Source of the DNA: Nitrospirota bacterium
GTDB lineage: Bacteria > Nitrospinota_A > UBA7883 > JACRGQ01
Assembly: GCA_024275775.1 (NCBI GenBank)
Contig: JAJRYM010000156.1
Location: 1-14,465, forward strand
Reading direction: 5' to 3'
Length of the DNA: 14,465 bases
Shown here: positions 6,669-13,970 of the stretch, in pieces
Layout of the letters: every line of letters begins with the position of its first letter
Numbering within the stretch: the first letter of the stretch is position 1
Notes under the pieces: model-generated
Databases searched by the model: none
The model's input: the letters and a program-made list of their open reading frames with translations, nothing else
Told to the model about the DNA's origin: nothing
Made by a program: the position numbers and the translations under genes

Positions 6669-8069
6669 ATGCGAAACCCTCTGCTTGTATCAACCAAATG
6701 CCGCGAATGCGGCGCCCCGATAAGATACCCCGAAGGAGCCTACACGTTCAGATGCGGTTTCTGCTCGTCGGCGCTTAGAACCTCAACGGAGGGACGGGAA
6801 CTTAAATACATCATTCCCGTTAGGCTTTCCCGAAAAGACGTTCTTTTGAGCGTCAAGCGGTTAATAACAACGAACAGGAACGAATACGGCGGTTTGAAAA
6901 AAGTCAGGCATATCAGAAATATCTATAAACCGTTCTGGTACTTCAAAGGGATGGTCTACAGTGCTTGGGCGGAGGCGGGTAAAAACAAAGCCGAGCTACT
7001 GTCAAAACTGTGGTTTCATACTTTTCAGGCGAACACCGAACATATTCCATGGCTTTTTTCGCTCGGGATCAGCTCGGAAGTTCTTACGCTCGAACCTTAC
7101 GACAGCGACCGCTTCCGTGAAGAAGGAACAGTTCTGCCCGTAACTCTTAACAGGGAAGAAGCTGAAGAACAGGCGTTGCTAATAGCGGGAAGGAGCGCGA
7201 GGATAGCGGCTCCCAACGCCCCTTACTTCAGGAATTTCCTAATAGGCGAGCGGTTCTTCCTTCTATATTATCCGCTGGTGCAGGTTGTCTGTTCGGGAGA
7301 GGCCGGTTTGCAAACTCTCTATTTCGACGGCGTAACGGCTAAGTGTGTCGGTGGGGAGGAGGGGGGGAATGCTCTTACGGCGGGTCAAGAGGAAAATTAC
7401 CATATAAAATTTCTGGTGCACAGATGTAAAAACTGCGGGCATGATCTTCAGTCGGCCGATTTCGACCTGTTCTATTATTGCCGTCACTGTTTTCGCCTCT
7501 GGGAGCTGAAAGGGGACGACTATATTTCCCGCAAAGTCCGGATTATCGAACCGTCCGGCAAAGGGAAAACTTTTTACATCCCTTTCTGGCGGTTTGCTGT
7601 GGAAATCGACTCGCCCGGAACCGGAAACCATTTTGCAACGGTGGGGGATTTGAGCAGGTTCATGAAGATGGGCCGCCATCTTTTAAGAAACGAGAATCCC
7701 GATAGGCCGTTAAAGTTTTACATCCCTGCTGTCGTGGCGCGAAACGCCAGGGCTGTGATGAAACTGGCCACCCGGTTGAGCATGTTTCAGAAAGATGTTC
7801 CTCTTTCCGGTTTTTCCGAGTTCCCCTATGAAAATATCCTCAACGTGTCACTGCCTGAACAGGAGGCGGTGGAGATGCTCGAACCGCTTGTCTTCTCAGT
7901 CATAGGAAGGGCCGACCCGCAGGCGGTTTCTTTCTATAAGGATTTTCAAATTAAAACGATTGCAAGAGAGCTGATCTGGTATCCGTTTGAGGATAAGGGA
8001 GCTATGCTTGCGGATCATTATCACGATTATTATTTTCCAAGGAAATCACTCGATATCAGAGCTTTCTAG
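6669..8069 (+). CDS. Tandem zinc-ribbon protein of unknown function, partner of the SPFH gene
   Basis: A 466-residue protein starting 23 bases after the SPFH gene, with GAGGGG just upstream of the ATG. It has two zinc ribbons of identical spacing, CxxC-x14-CxxC, at C11-C32 and C253-C274. Each is followed by an aromatic 'PFW' motif (IYKPFWYFKG at 85-94, FYIPFWRFAVEI at 302-313), and a third related stretch FYIPAVVARN lies at 350-359. The protein therefore looks like two repeats of one ribbon-plus-beta-domain unit. No signal peptide or convincing membrane helix is visible. The ribbon followed by an 'IPF / PFW' region recalls YdjG/TFIIB-type zinc-ribbon proteins that accompany YdjI-like SPFH proteins. 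I do not recognise a named function. Its 3' end overlaps the convergent DUF1232 gene by 24 bases. Confidence 0.75.
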   Translation: MRNPLLVSTKCRECGAPIRYPEGAYTFRCGFCSSALRTSTEGRELKYIIPVRLSRKDVLLSVKRLITTNRNEYGGLKKVRHIRNIYKPFWYFKGMVYSAWAEAGKNKAELLSKLWFHTFQANTEHIPWLFSLGISSEVLTLEPYDSDRFREEGTVLPVTLNREEAEEQALLIAGRSARIAAPNAPYFRNFLIGERFFLLYYPLVQVVCSGEAGLQTLYFDGVTAKCVGGEEGGNALTAGQEENYHIKFLVHRCKNCGHDLQSADFDLFYYCRHCFRLWELKGDDYISRKVRIIEPSGKGKTFYIPFWRFAVEIDSPGTGNHFATVGDLSRFMKMGRHLLRNENPDRPLKFYIPAVVARNARAVMKLATRLSMFQKDVPLSGFSEFPYENILNVSLPEQEAVEMLEPLVFSVIGRADPQAVSFYKDFQIKTIARELIWYPFEDKGAMLADHYHDYYFPRKSLDIRAF

Positions 8070-8438
8070 AGCTTTGCCGTTTTCAGTAGAGTCCGGGCAG
8101 TCGCAGCCTAAAAGCTCTTTGGCTTTAGCGCGAGCTTTTTCTTTTTCTACCGGCGTGATGTATTTTAAGGCTATCGAAATGGCGTACGCCAGCACGCCGA
8201 GGTCGTCGGAGTAGCCTACGGCCGGGATGAAATCCGATATCGCGTCCATGGGCACTATGAAATAAATCAACGCTCCGTATATCGTGGTTCTAACCCACGC
8301 GGGGAGGTCGGGTTTTTCCAGCGTGTAAAAGAGGATGAGCGCTTTGCAAATTACTTTACAGCCGATATCTTTCGCGTACTTTTTAAGCTTTTGCCAGAAA
8401 CGCTTTTCCGAGAATTTTTCTTCTTCCAGCGTATTCAT
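8046..8438 (-). CDS. YkvA-like DUF1232 membrane protein
   Basis: A 130-residue protein with the DUF1232 core LPAWVRTTIYGALIYF (45-60), VPMDAISDFIPAVGYSDDLG (62-81) and a second hydrophobic stretch AYAISIALKYI (84-94). This gives two membrane-associated helices joined by the conserved Pro/Asp loop. The N-terminal 40 residues are basic and probably cytoplasmic. The tail carries a Cys-x-Cys pair (112, 114). It is the last gene of a minus-strand operon and starts three bases after the nudix stop, with no clear Shine-Dalgarno, so reinitiation from the upstream gene is likely. The family's role is not established; membrane stress or transport support has been suggested by context in other genomes. 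Confidence 0.85.
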   Translation of the reverse strand: MNTLEEEKFSEKRFWQKLKKYAKDIGCKVICKALILFYTLEKPDLPAWVRTTIYGALIYFIVPMDAISDFIPAVGYSDDLGVLAYAISIALKYITPVEKEKARAKAKELLGCDCPDSTENGKALESSDIE

Positions 8439-8441
8439 CGG

Positions 8442-8888
8442 CTACTGTTTACGGGAAAAGTAATCTTCAAGAATCCAGGCGTGGTCGAATCCCAGAACAT
8501 CCGGCAGATTTTCGCGCGTAAAGACCCCTATATCGTCGGCATCGTCGTCGGCTTTCGGAGTCCCGTCGGCTGTGGCGGTGAAAACCGTAGAGATTGTATG
8601 CAGGCGCGGGTCGCGCTTCGGGTTGGAATATACGTGAAACTGTTTCAGGTCGCGCAGATCCAGCGAGGTTTCCTCTTTAGCTTCGCGCGCGGCGGCGGTT
8701 TCCACCGATTCGCCGTAGTCCACAAAACCGCCGGGAATAGCCCATACTTTCGGTTCGTTCTTCCGATGGATAAGGATGATTCCGCCGCCTTCCATCTCGA
8801 TGATGATATCCACCGTAGGTTTCGGATTTTGGTAAACCTCTACCGTCTCCCCGCATGCGGGACATTTCACGGAACGCTTTACAGCCAT
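8442..8888 (-). CDS. Nudix hydrolase
   Basis: A 148-residue hydrolase of nucleoside-diphosphate-linked substrates (NDP-X). The Nudix box runs from G54 to L76: G-x5-E60-x7-R68-E69-x2-E72-E73, with Ser75 where the consensus has Gly. The metal-binding glutamates are all present. Phe84-His85 and the HTISTVF stretch (97-103) resemble the ADP-ribose pyrophosphatase / 8-oxo-dGTPase-like group, but substrate cannot be assigned. The N-terminus has a lone CxxC (C9, C12), perhaps the remains of a zinc ribbon. It is the middle gene of dapA-nudix-DUF1232, 44 bases after dapA. The Shine-Dalgarno is poor (GGAAAG about 13 bases upstream). Confidence 0.88.
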   Translation of the reverse strand: MAVKRSVKCPACGETVEVYQNPKPTVDIIIEMEGGGIILIHRKNEPKVWAIPGGFVDYGESVETAAAREAKEETSLDLRDLKQFHVYSNPKRDPRLHTISTVFTATADGTPKADDDADDIGVFTRENLPDVLGFDHAWILEDYFSRKQ

Positions 8889-8932
8889 GCCGTTAAGTTT
8901 ACACTTTCCGGCGCGATTTTCGAGGAATCGCC

Positions 8933-9808
8933 TTACTGAATGAGCCCGTACCGCCGGAGAATTTCCTCGAGTTTTGTCCTGTTGCCTTCCGCCATCGGCG
9001 AGAGCGGCAGGCGGAACTCTTCGTTTATCTTCCCCATAAGCGCCGCGGCGGTCTTTACCGGAATCGGGTTAGTTTCCAGAAACATCGCGTGGTGGAGCTC
9101 GCGCATTTCCATGTGCAGTTTAAGCGCCTCATCATGTTTGCCTGCGAAAAACAGGTTGTGCATCTCCGCCATTTTGCCGGGCAGAATGTTCGCCGTTACG
9201 GATATCGACCCACTGGACCCCACGGCAAGGAGAGGGTAATTGATAAAATCGTCTCCCGAAAGCAGAATAAAATCATCAGGGCAGAGGGCAAGCACGTCTA
9301 TCGCTTGGCCGACGGAGCCGGAAGCTTCCTTTATGCCGACTATGTTCGGATGCCCGGCAAGCCGTGCGACAGTTGCCGGCAGAACGTTCAGCGCTGTTCT
9401 GCCCGGAACGTTGTAGAGAATCTGCTGGATATCGGCGGAATCGGCTATCGTCATGTAATGGCGATACACTCCCTCCTGCGTCGGCTTGTTGTAATAGGGA
9501 GAAATCAAAAGCGCGCCGTCCGCTCCGAGGTCTTTTGCCGCGCGGGTAAGCGCTATGGCCTCGCTGGTGGAATTGCTTCCCGTCCCGGCTATGATTTTTA
9601 CCCGTCCGTTAGCGGTTTTTACCGAAATGTCAATCAGTTCCAGGTGTTCTTCGTGGTTCAGGGTGGCCGATTCCCCCGTTGAGCCGCACGGCACTATTCC
9701 CTGGGTTCCGTTTTCTATAAGCCACTCCAGATGGGCGGTGAACCGGCCTGCGTCGATTTTGCCGTTATCGAACGGCGTAACCGAGGCTACGATGGAACCT
9801 TTAAACAT
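8933..9808 (-). CDS. dapA: 4-hydroxy-tetrahydrodipicolinate synthase
   Basis: It condenses pyruvate with aspartate semialdehyde, the first committed step of diaminopimelate and lysine synthesis, in the cytoplasm. The 291 residues match the family length. Schiff-base Lys160 lies in GIKEASGS. The catalytic triad is visible as Thr44 (CGSTGES), Tyr132 (LYNVPGR) and Tyr106 (SPYYNKPTQEG). Arg137 in NVPGRT binds the substrate carboxylate. The LLSGDD motif and the C-terminal NPIPVKTAA motif are also typical. ATG 9808 has AGGAGAAA at good spacing and a promoter just upstream. It heads the minus-strand operon and is divergent from efp. The related NAL-family enzymes (N-acetylneuraminate lyase) are unlikely given these motifs and the nearby lysA. 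Confidence 0.96.
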   Translation of the reverse strand: MFKGSIVASVTPFDNGKIDAGRFTAHLEWLIENGTQGIVPCGSTGESATLNHEEHLELIDISVKTANGRVKIIAGTGSNSTSEAIALTRAAKDLGADGALLISPYYNKPTQEGVYRHYMTIADSADIQQILYNVPGRTALNVLPATVARLAGHPNIVGIKEASGSVGQAIDVLALCPDDFILLSGDDFINYPLLAVGSSGSISVTANILPGKMAEMHNLFFAGKHDEALKLHMEMRELHHAMFLETNPIPVKTAAALMGKINEEFRLPLSPMAEGNRTKLEEILRRYGLIQ

Positions 9809-9814
9809 TTATGG

Positions 9815-9822
9815 TTTCTCCT
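9815..9822 (-). promoter_or_regulatory. dapA ribosome binding site
   Basis: On the minus strand AGGAGAAA precedes the dapA ATG with about six to eight bases of spacing. It supports the start at 9808. Confidence 0.7.
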
Positions 9823-9834
9823 GATAAAAACAGT

Positions 9835-9864
9835 AGTATAGTTTGCCTTATGGGGATTTCGCAA
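9835..9864 (-). promoter_or_regulatory. Putative sigma70-type promoter of the dapA operon
   Basis: Read on the minus strand there is TTGCGA (-35, bases 9859-9864), an 18-base spacer and TATACT (-10, bases 9835-9840). The -10 matches the consensus at five of six positions and the -35 at four. Transcription would start near base 9828, leaving a leader of about 20 bases that contains the dapA ribosome site. No attenuator or riboswitch fits in so short a leader. Confidence 0.6.
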
Positions 9865-9906
9865 TGTTTTTCAGCTTGCGGGGTCTGCCGGAATTCTCTG
9901 AAAAAG

Positions 9907-9919
9907 TGCCATGTTGGCA
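9907..9919. promoter_or_regulatory. Perfect 13-base palindrome, possible operator
   Basis: TGCCA-TGT-TGGCA is a perfect inverted repeat in the dapA/efp divergent intergenic region. It lies about 43 bases upstream of the dapA -35 hexamer and upstream of the A-tract array, where a dimeric regulator could act on either gene. No specific regulator is recognised, and a 5-base half-site can arise by chance. Confidence 0.3.
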
Positions 9920-9942
9920 GTATTCTAGCTTCATCAAACGAG

Positions 9943-10007
9943 AAAACGTAAAAAATAGCAGAAAATCGGCAAAAAATAGTCAAAAAGTTGCAAAAAAGTC
10001 CAAAAAA
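9943..10007. repeat. Phased A-tract array (predicted intrinsically curved DNA) upstream of efp
   Basis: Seven runs of four to six A lie at 9943-9946, 9950-9955, 9962-9965, 9971-9976, 9982-9986, 9992-9997 and 10002-10007. The centres of the last six are 11, 10, 10.5, 10.5 and 10 bases apart, matching the helical repeat of B-DNA. A-tracts in phase with the helix add their bends and give strongly curved DNA. The array ends about 45 bases before the efp start codon and so overlaps its likely promoter. It may act as an UP-element-like activator site or as a nucleoid-protein target. The tracts are seen directly; curvature and role are inferred. Confidence 0.75.
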
Positions 10008-10016
10008 TGCTTCAAT
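9988..10016 (+). promoter_or_regulatory. Candidate efp promoter
   Basis: TTGCAA (9988-9993), a 17-base spacer and TTCAAT (10011-10016) form a weak sigma70-like promoter, each hexamer matching four of six positions. It lies within the A-tract array, whose upstream A-rich part could serve as an UP element. Transcription would start near 10022, giving a leader of about 30 bases. Confidence 0.3.
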
Positions 10017-10040
10017 TTGGCTAAAAGTAGATTTCCAGCA

Positions 10041-10046
10041 GAGGAG
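10041..10046 (+). promoter_or_regulatory. efp ribosome binding site
   Basis: GAGGAG lies five bases before ATG 10052 and supports this start over the in-frame ATG at 10061. Confidence 0.7.
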
Positions 10047-10051
10047 TTTTT

Positions 10052-10615
10052 ATGATTTCGATGAATGATTTGCACACCGGGCGTAAAATTGAGATAGACG
10101 GTGATATTTTTATAGTTACGAATTTTAAGCATACGAATCCCGGCAAGGGGCAGGCGTTCGTAAAAGTTAAGATAAAAAACCTGAAAACCGGCCAGGTGCT
10201 GGAAAAGACGTTCAAGGGCGGCGACTCAATCAAACTGCCGGATTTTGAAGACAAGGAGATGCAATATCTCTATAAGGATGAATCCGGCTATCACTTTATG
10301 GATACCAGCAATTATGAACAGACTTTCCTTACCGAGGAACAGCTGGGCGACAATGGAAAATTTTTGCAGGAAAACTCCAATGTGAAAGTCCTTTTGCATA
10401 ATGACGAGGTAATAGATATCCAACTTCCGATGCACGTGGTTCTGGAAGTCACGGAAACGGAGCCCGGATTCAAGGGCGATACTACAGGGGCCGCATCCAA
10501 GCCCGCCACGCTGGAGACCGGCGCGGTAATTCAGGTGCCTCTTTTTGTGAATCAGGGCGAGAAAGTAAAAGTTGATACCCGAACGGGTGAATATATTGAA
10601 AGAGCCAAAACCTGA
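10052..10615 (+). CDS. efp: Translation elongation factor P
   Basis: EF-P binds between the P and E sites of the ribosome and promotes peptide bond formation at polyproline stretches. The 187-residue length and three-domain layout are typical. The N-terminal KOW-like domain carries the loop NPGKGQAFVKVK (29-40), and its tip residue is Lys32, matching the E. coli Lys34 that is beta-lysylated. So a lysine-type modification (EpmA/B or another) is expected and not arginine rhamnosylation. The OB-fold domains contain YLYKDESGYHFMD and the C-terminal ends with VDTRTGEYIERAK. It is the first gene of efp-accB-accC, and accB follows after 23 bases. Divergent from dapA. Confidence 0.97.
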   Translation: MISMNDLHTGRKIEIDGDIFIVTNFKHTNPGKGQAFVKVKIKNLKTGQVLEKTFKGGDSIKLPDFEDKEMQYLYKDESGYHFMDTSNYEQTFLTEEQLGDNGKFLQENSNVKVLLHNDEVIDIQLPMHVVLEVTETEPGFKGDTTGAASKPATLETGAVIQVPLFVNQGEKVKVDTRTGEYIERAKT

Positions 10616-10638
10616 GGATGTATTGAAAGGGCGGTTTC

Positions 10639-11109
10639 ATGAAACTTGAAGAAATAAAGAAGCTTATAAAGCTTGTTGAAAAAAGCAAAATAAGCAAGCT
10701 TGAAATCGAGGAAAACGACCGGAAGATAAGCATTACGAAATCGGAGGTCGGTACGGCTATTGCTCCGCCCATGCCTTTCGCCGTTCCGCCGCCGCCGGTG
10801 GCTCCAGCCGCGCTGGCCGCGGAAGATGCCAAACCGGCAACAGCTCCGGCAGAGGGAACAGCAAAAAAATATCATGAAATAAAGAGCCCGATGGTGGGAA
10901 CTTTTTATCAGGCTCCGGCCGAGGACGCGGAACCTTTCGTCAAGATCGGCGATAATGTGGAAAAAGGGCAGACGCTTTGCATAATCGAGGCGATGAAACT
11001 CATGAACGAAATAGAGTCGGATGTTCGGGGCGAAGTGATTGAGATTCTTCCCGAAAACGGCGCGCCCATCGAATACGGCGAAGTTCTTGTGAAAATAGAT
11101 CCGGCCTAA
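10639..11109 (+). CDS. accB: Biotin carboxyl carrier protein of acetyl-CoA carboxylase
   Basis: The 156-residue carrier holds biotin that AccC carboxylates and the transcarboxylase uses to make malonyl-CoA for fatty-acid synthesis. The N-terminal 35 residues form the charged region that contacts AccC. A Pro/Ala-rich flexible linker spans about 38-75. The C-terminal biotinyl domain (78-156) has the 'thumb' GTFYQAPAEDAEPFV (87-101) seen in acetyl-CoA carboxylase carriers, and EAMKLMNEI with biotinylated Lys120. An AAGGG site lies seven bases before ATG 10639. The gene follows efp and precedes accC by 51 bases. Confidence 0.96.
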   Translation: MKLEEIKKLIKLVEKSKISKLEIEENDRKISITKSEVGTAIAPPMPFAVPPPPVAPAALAAEDAKPATAPAEGTAKKYHEIKSPMVGTFYQAPAEDAEPFVKIGDNVEKGQTLCIIEAMKLMNEIESDVRGEVIEILPENGAPIEYGEVLVKIDPA

Positions 11110-11160
11110 AACCGTGAATTTACCACTCTTTTATTTGCCGCTTTTATAGGATTCGACACG

Positions 11161-12498
11161 GTGTTCAAAAAGGTTCTTATAGCCAACCGCGGCGAGATAG
11201 CCATGCGGATAATTCGCGCCTGCAAGGAGCTGGGTATAAGGTCGGTCGTGGCTCATTCGGAACCGGATGTAGATTCATTGCCGGTCAGATTCGCCGATCA
11301 GGCCGTTTGCATCGGCCCGAGGGAAGCCGCCAAAAGTTATCTTAATATTCCAGCGATTATATCCGCCGCGGAAGTAACTGATTGCGACGCCATTCATCCC
11401 GGGTACGGTTTTCTGTCCGAGAACGCCGGCTTCGCCGATATCTGCGAGTCGTGCAAGATTACCTTTATCGGGCCGTCGGTTAACAATATCCAGTTGATGG
11501 GAAACAAAGTTAAAGCTCGCGAGACAGCCGTGCAGGCTGGTGTTCCCGTTGTGCCGGGGAGCGACGGAGCGATTACGGACGATACGGATGCCGTAAACAC
11601 CGCCAGGGAAATCGGTTTTCCGGTAATGCTGAAAGCCGCCGCCGGGGGTGGCGGCAAAGGTATGCGAGTCGTGCATGATGAGGACGAGCTTCTTGACTCG
11701 CTCAATCTCGTGCGTGCGGAAGCCATGGCCGCTTTCGGAAGCGGCGTCGTATATCTTGAAAAATTCATAGCCGAGCCGAGGCATATCGAGGTGCAGGTGA
11801 TGGGAGACAAACATGGAAACGTGGTGCATATGTTTGAAAGGGACTGTTCCATTCAGCGCCGGCATCAGAAAATCATCGAGGAAGCCCCATCGGCAGGCCT
11901 GGGCGAAGATATCCGCAGGGAGATGGGCGAGATGGCCATAAAACTTGTGAAACATATCGGCTATTACACGGCGGGAACCATCGAGTTCCTTCTGGACGGA
12001 GATAAGAACTTTTATTTTATGGAGATGAATACCCGCTTGCAGGTTGAGCATCCGGTGACGGAAATGGTAATCGGTTTAGACATCGTGAAAGAGCAGATAA
12101 AAACCGCCGCAGGCAGGGAGCTTGGAATCAGCCAGGAGGATATCAAGCTGGACGGCCACAGCATCGAATGCCGGGTAAACGCTGAAGATCCGGAAAACTT
12201 TCTTCCTTCGAGCGGAAAAGTCGAGGAAATCTATTTCCCCGGCGGGCCTGGCGTTAGGGTGGATACGGCTCTGTTTGCCGGGTATGTTGTTACGCCTTTC
12301 TACGATTCCCTTATAGCTAAAGTCATCGTGAAATCCCGCACCCGTCAGGAGGCGATTGCCAGAATGAGGCGGGCGCTGGGAGAGTTCCATATAACCGGCA
12401 TAAAAACCACCATCCCGATTTTGTATCGGATACTTCATTCGGAGCAGTTTGTGGCTGGAAACCTGACTACGCGGTTTCTGGAAGAATTTATGGAATGA
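11161..12498 (+). CDS. accC: Acetyl-CoA carboxylase biotin carboxylase subunit
   Basis: It uses ATP and bicarbonate to carboxylate the biotin on AccB. The start is GTG 11161, with a weak TAGGA upstream; it gives the canonical N-terminus (M)FKKVLIANRGEIAMRI. The 445 residues nearly match E. coli AccC (449). ATP-grasp features are Lys116, Lys158 and the Gly-rich loop GGGGKGM (162-168). Lys237 (RRHQKIIEEAP) and Glu275 bind ATP and metal. The signature EMNTRLQVEHPVTE (288-301) contains Glu288, Asn290, Arg292 and Glu296. Arg338 (ECRVNAEDP) lies at the biotin site. The stop overlaps the next gene by four bases. No pyruvate-carboxylase-type fusion is present, so it is the stand-alone subunit. Confidence 0.96.
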   Translation: MFKKVLIANRGEIAMRIIRACKELGIRSVVAHSEPDVDSLPVRFADQAVCIGPREAAKSYLNIPAIISAAEVTDCDAIHPGYGFLSENAGFADICESCKITFIGPSVNNIQLMGNKVKARETAVQAGVPVVPGSDGAITDDTDAVNTAREIGFPVMLKAAAGGGGKGMRVVHDEDELLDSLNLVRAEAMAAFGSGVVYLEKFIAEPRHIEVQVMGDKHGNVVHMFERDCSIQRRHQKIIEEAPSAGLGEDIRREMGEMAIKLVKHIGYYTAGTIEFLLDGDKNFYFMEMNTRLQVEHPVTEMVIGLDIVKEQIKTAAGRELGISQEDIKLDGHSIECRVNAEDPENFLPSSGKVEEIYFPGGPGVRVDTALFAGYVVTPFYDSLIAKVIVKSRTRQEAIARMRRALGEFHITGIKTTIPILYRILHSEQFVAGNLTTRFLEEFME

Positions 12499-13967
12499 GC
12501 GAAAAGCGCGAGTTTTTTTCTTCCCGGTGGGGCCTGCTGGCGGCGTCTCTGGGATGCGCCATAGGCGTCGGCAATATATGGCGATTTCCGAGGATGGCGG
12601 CGGAAAACGGCGGCGGCGCTTTTCTTCTGCCGTGGCTGATTTTTCTTTTCGCGTGGTCAATTCCGCTGATAATCGCGGAATATTCTCTCGGCAGAAAAAC
12701 GAGGGAAGGCGTGGTTGGTACCTTCGCGAGTTTCGGAAGAAAAAACAGGGCGTGGATGGGCGCTTTCATAGCGTTCGTCGCGTCGTCGGTTCTTTTCTAT
12801 TACGCGGTGATAGCGGGCTGGTGTTTTTATTATTTTTTCGAGTCTTTAGGCGGGGCTTTCGTAGCGATGAATCCGGGCGAAGCAAAAACCTTTTTTATCG
12901 CCTTTACCGGCGCTCCTGAAAAAACGTTCCTTTTCATGCTGTTGCCGCTTCTTATATGCGGCGGGGTTCTTTTCGGCGGGGGAGTTAAGGGAATAGAGCG
13001 AATGAACTCCATAATGATTCCACTGCTCTTCGTGCTTATGATAATAGCCGCCGTTTACGCATGCAGTCTGCCGGGCGCTATGAAAGGAGTGGAATATCTT
13101 TTCATACCGCGATGGGAGTTTCTGGCAAAATCCGAAACATGGATAAAGGCGCTCGGCCAGTCGGCATGGTCCACGGGCGCGGGGTTCGGCCTTTTCCTTA
13201 CCTACGCCGTTTATGTGAAAGAGGAGGAAGATATAGTCGCCAACTCCATCTTCACCGCCGTAGGCAATAACATCGCCTCGGTTATCGCCGCGCTCTCGGT
13301 GATACCTACGGTCTTCGCCTTCATGCCCGAAGCCGAGGCTACGGCCTCGCTTCAGTCCGGGTCGATAGGTCTTACTTTCTTCACGCTACCGGAACTGTTC
13401 AGTCAGATGCCGATGGGCAGAATTTTTGCGGCTCTCTTTTTTCTTACGCTTATTTTCGCGGCTCTCAGCTCGATGATTTCCCTTGTGGAGCTTCCTGTAA
13501 GAGTGGTGATGGATTTTGGCGTACCCCGGCGGAAGGCCGTTATCATAGTTGTGGCGGTTGCTATTGCTTTGGGTCTGCCTTCGGCGCTGAGTCTCGATTT
13601 TCTGGACAATCAGGATTTCGTATGGGGGCAGGGGCTGATCATCTCCGGCTTTCTTTTCGCTGTTCTGCTCATAAAATACGGCGCGGAACGGTTCCGCCAC
13701 GAGCTTCTTAATACTCAAAGCGGGCTTCATGTGGGAAGCTGGTTCGATAAGGCGATAACCTATTTGATTCCTCTGGAATTCGCCGCGCTGATGATATGGT
13801 GGTTCGTCGAAACCATAAACAGCGAACCGAACTGGTGGAAACTTACCGCCCCGAAAAGTCTTGGAACCTGTCTGCTTCAATGGGGTATAGCTTTTGCGGT
13901 GTTCTATCTTCTTAACGGGTTTCTTAAGAAAAAGATCGCTTCGCAGGAAGAGATGGAACAATCGTAA
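12495..13967 (+). CDS. Sodium-dependent transporter of the neurotransmitter:sodium symporter (NSS) family
   Basis: A 490-residue inner-membrane symporter with about 11-12 helices of the LeuT fold. Helix 1 contains the unwound sodium/substrate site: GCAIGVGNIWRFPRMAAENGG (residues 20-40) holds the family motif GxGNxWRFP. The loop AEYSLGRKTREG (61-72) follows helix 2. Helices 6-7 include the GQSAWSTGAGFG stretch (221-232), where relatives have GQxFFSLSxGxG. Bacterial members import amino acids such as leucine, tryptophan or tyrosine with Na+. The substrate cannot be read here. It is joined to accC by an ATGA overlap with no good ribosome site, so it is probably coupled to acc expression. A stem-loop follows after its stop. 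Confidence 0.93.
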   Translation: MSEKREFFSSRWGLLAASLGCAIGVGNIWRFPRMAAENGGGAFLLPWLIFLFAWSIPLIIAEYSLGRKTREGVVGTFASFGRKNRAWMGAFIAFVASSVLFYYAVIAGWCFYYFFESLGGAFVAMNPGEAKTFFIAFTGAPEKTFLFMLLPLLICGGVLFGGGVKGIERMNSIMIPLLFVLMIIAAVYACSLPGAMKGVEYLFIPRWEFLAKSETWIKALGQSAWSTGAGFGLFLTYAVYVKEEEDIVANSIFTAVGNNIASVIAALSVIPTVFAFMPEAEATASLQSGSIGLTFFTLPELFSQMPMGRIFAALFFLTLIFAALSSMISLVELPVRVVMDFGVPRRKAVIIVVAVAIALGLPSALSLDFLDNQDFVWGQGLIISGFLFAVLLIKYGAERFRHELLNTQSGLHVGSWFDKAITYLIPLEFAALMIWWFVETINSEPNWWKLTAPKSLGTCLLQWGIAFAVFYLLNGFLKKKIASQEEMEQS

Positions 13968-13970
13968 AAT

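Noticed and set aside
9943..10007. CRISPR-like or tandem repeat reading of the A-rich array
   Set aside because: Units share only the A-run and not a conserved 20-plus-base repeat, and there are no spacers or cas genes; phased A-tracts explain it better.
11275..12051. Open frame of 258 codons on the minus strand inside accC
   Set aside because: accC is certain from its catalytic motifs; the antisense frame has no recognisable domain or ribosome site.
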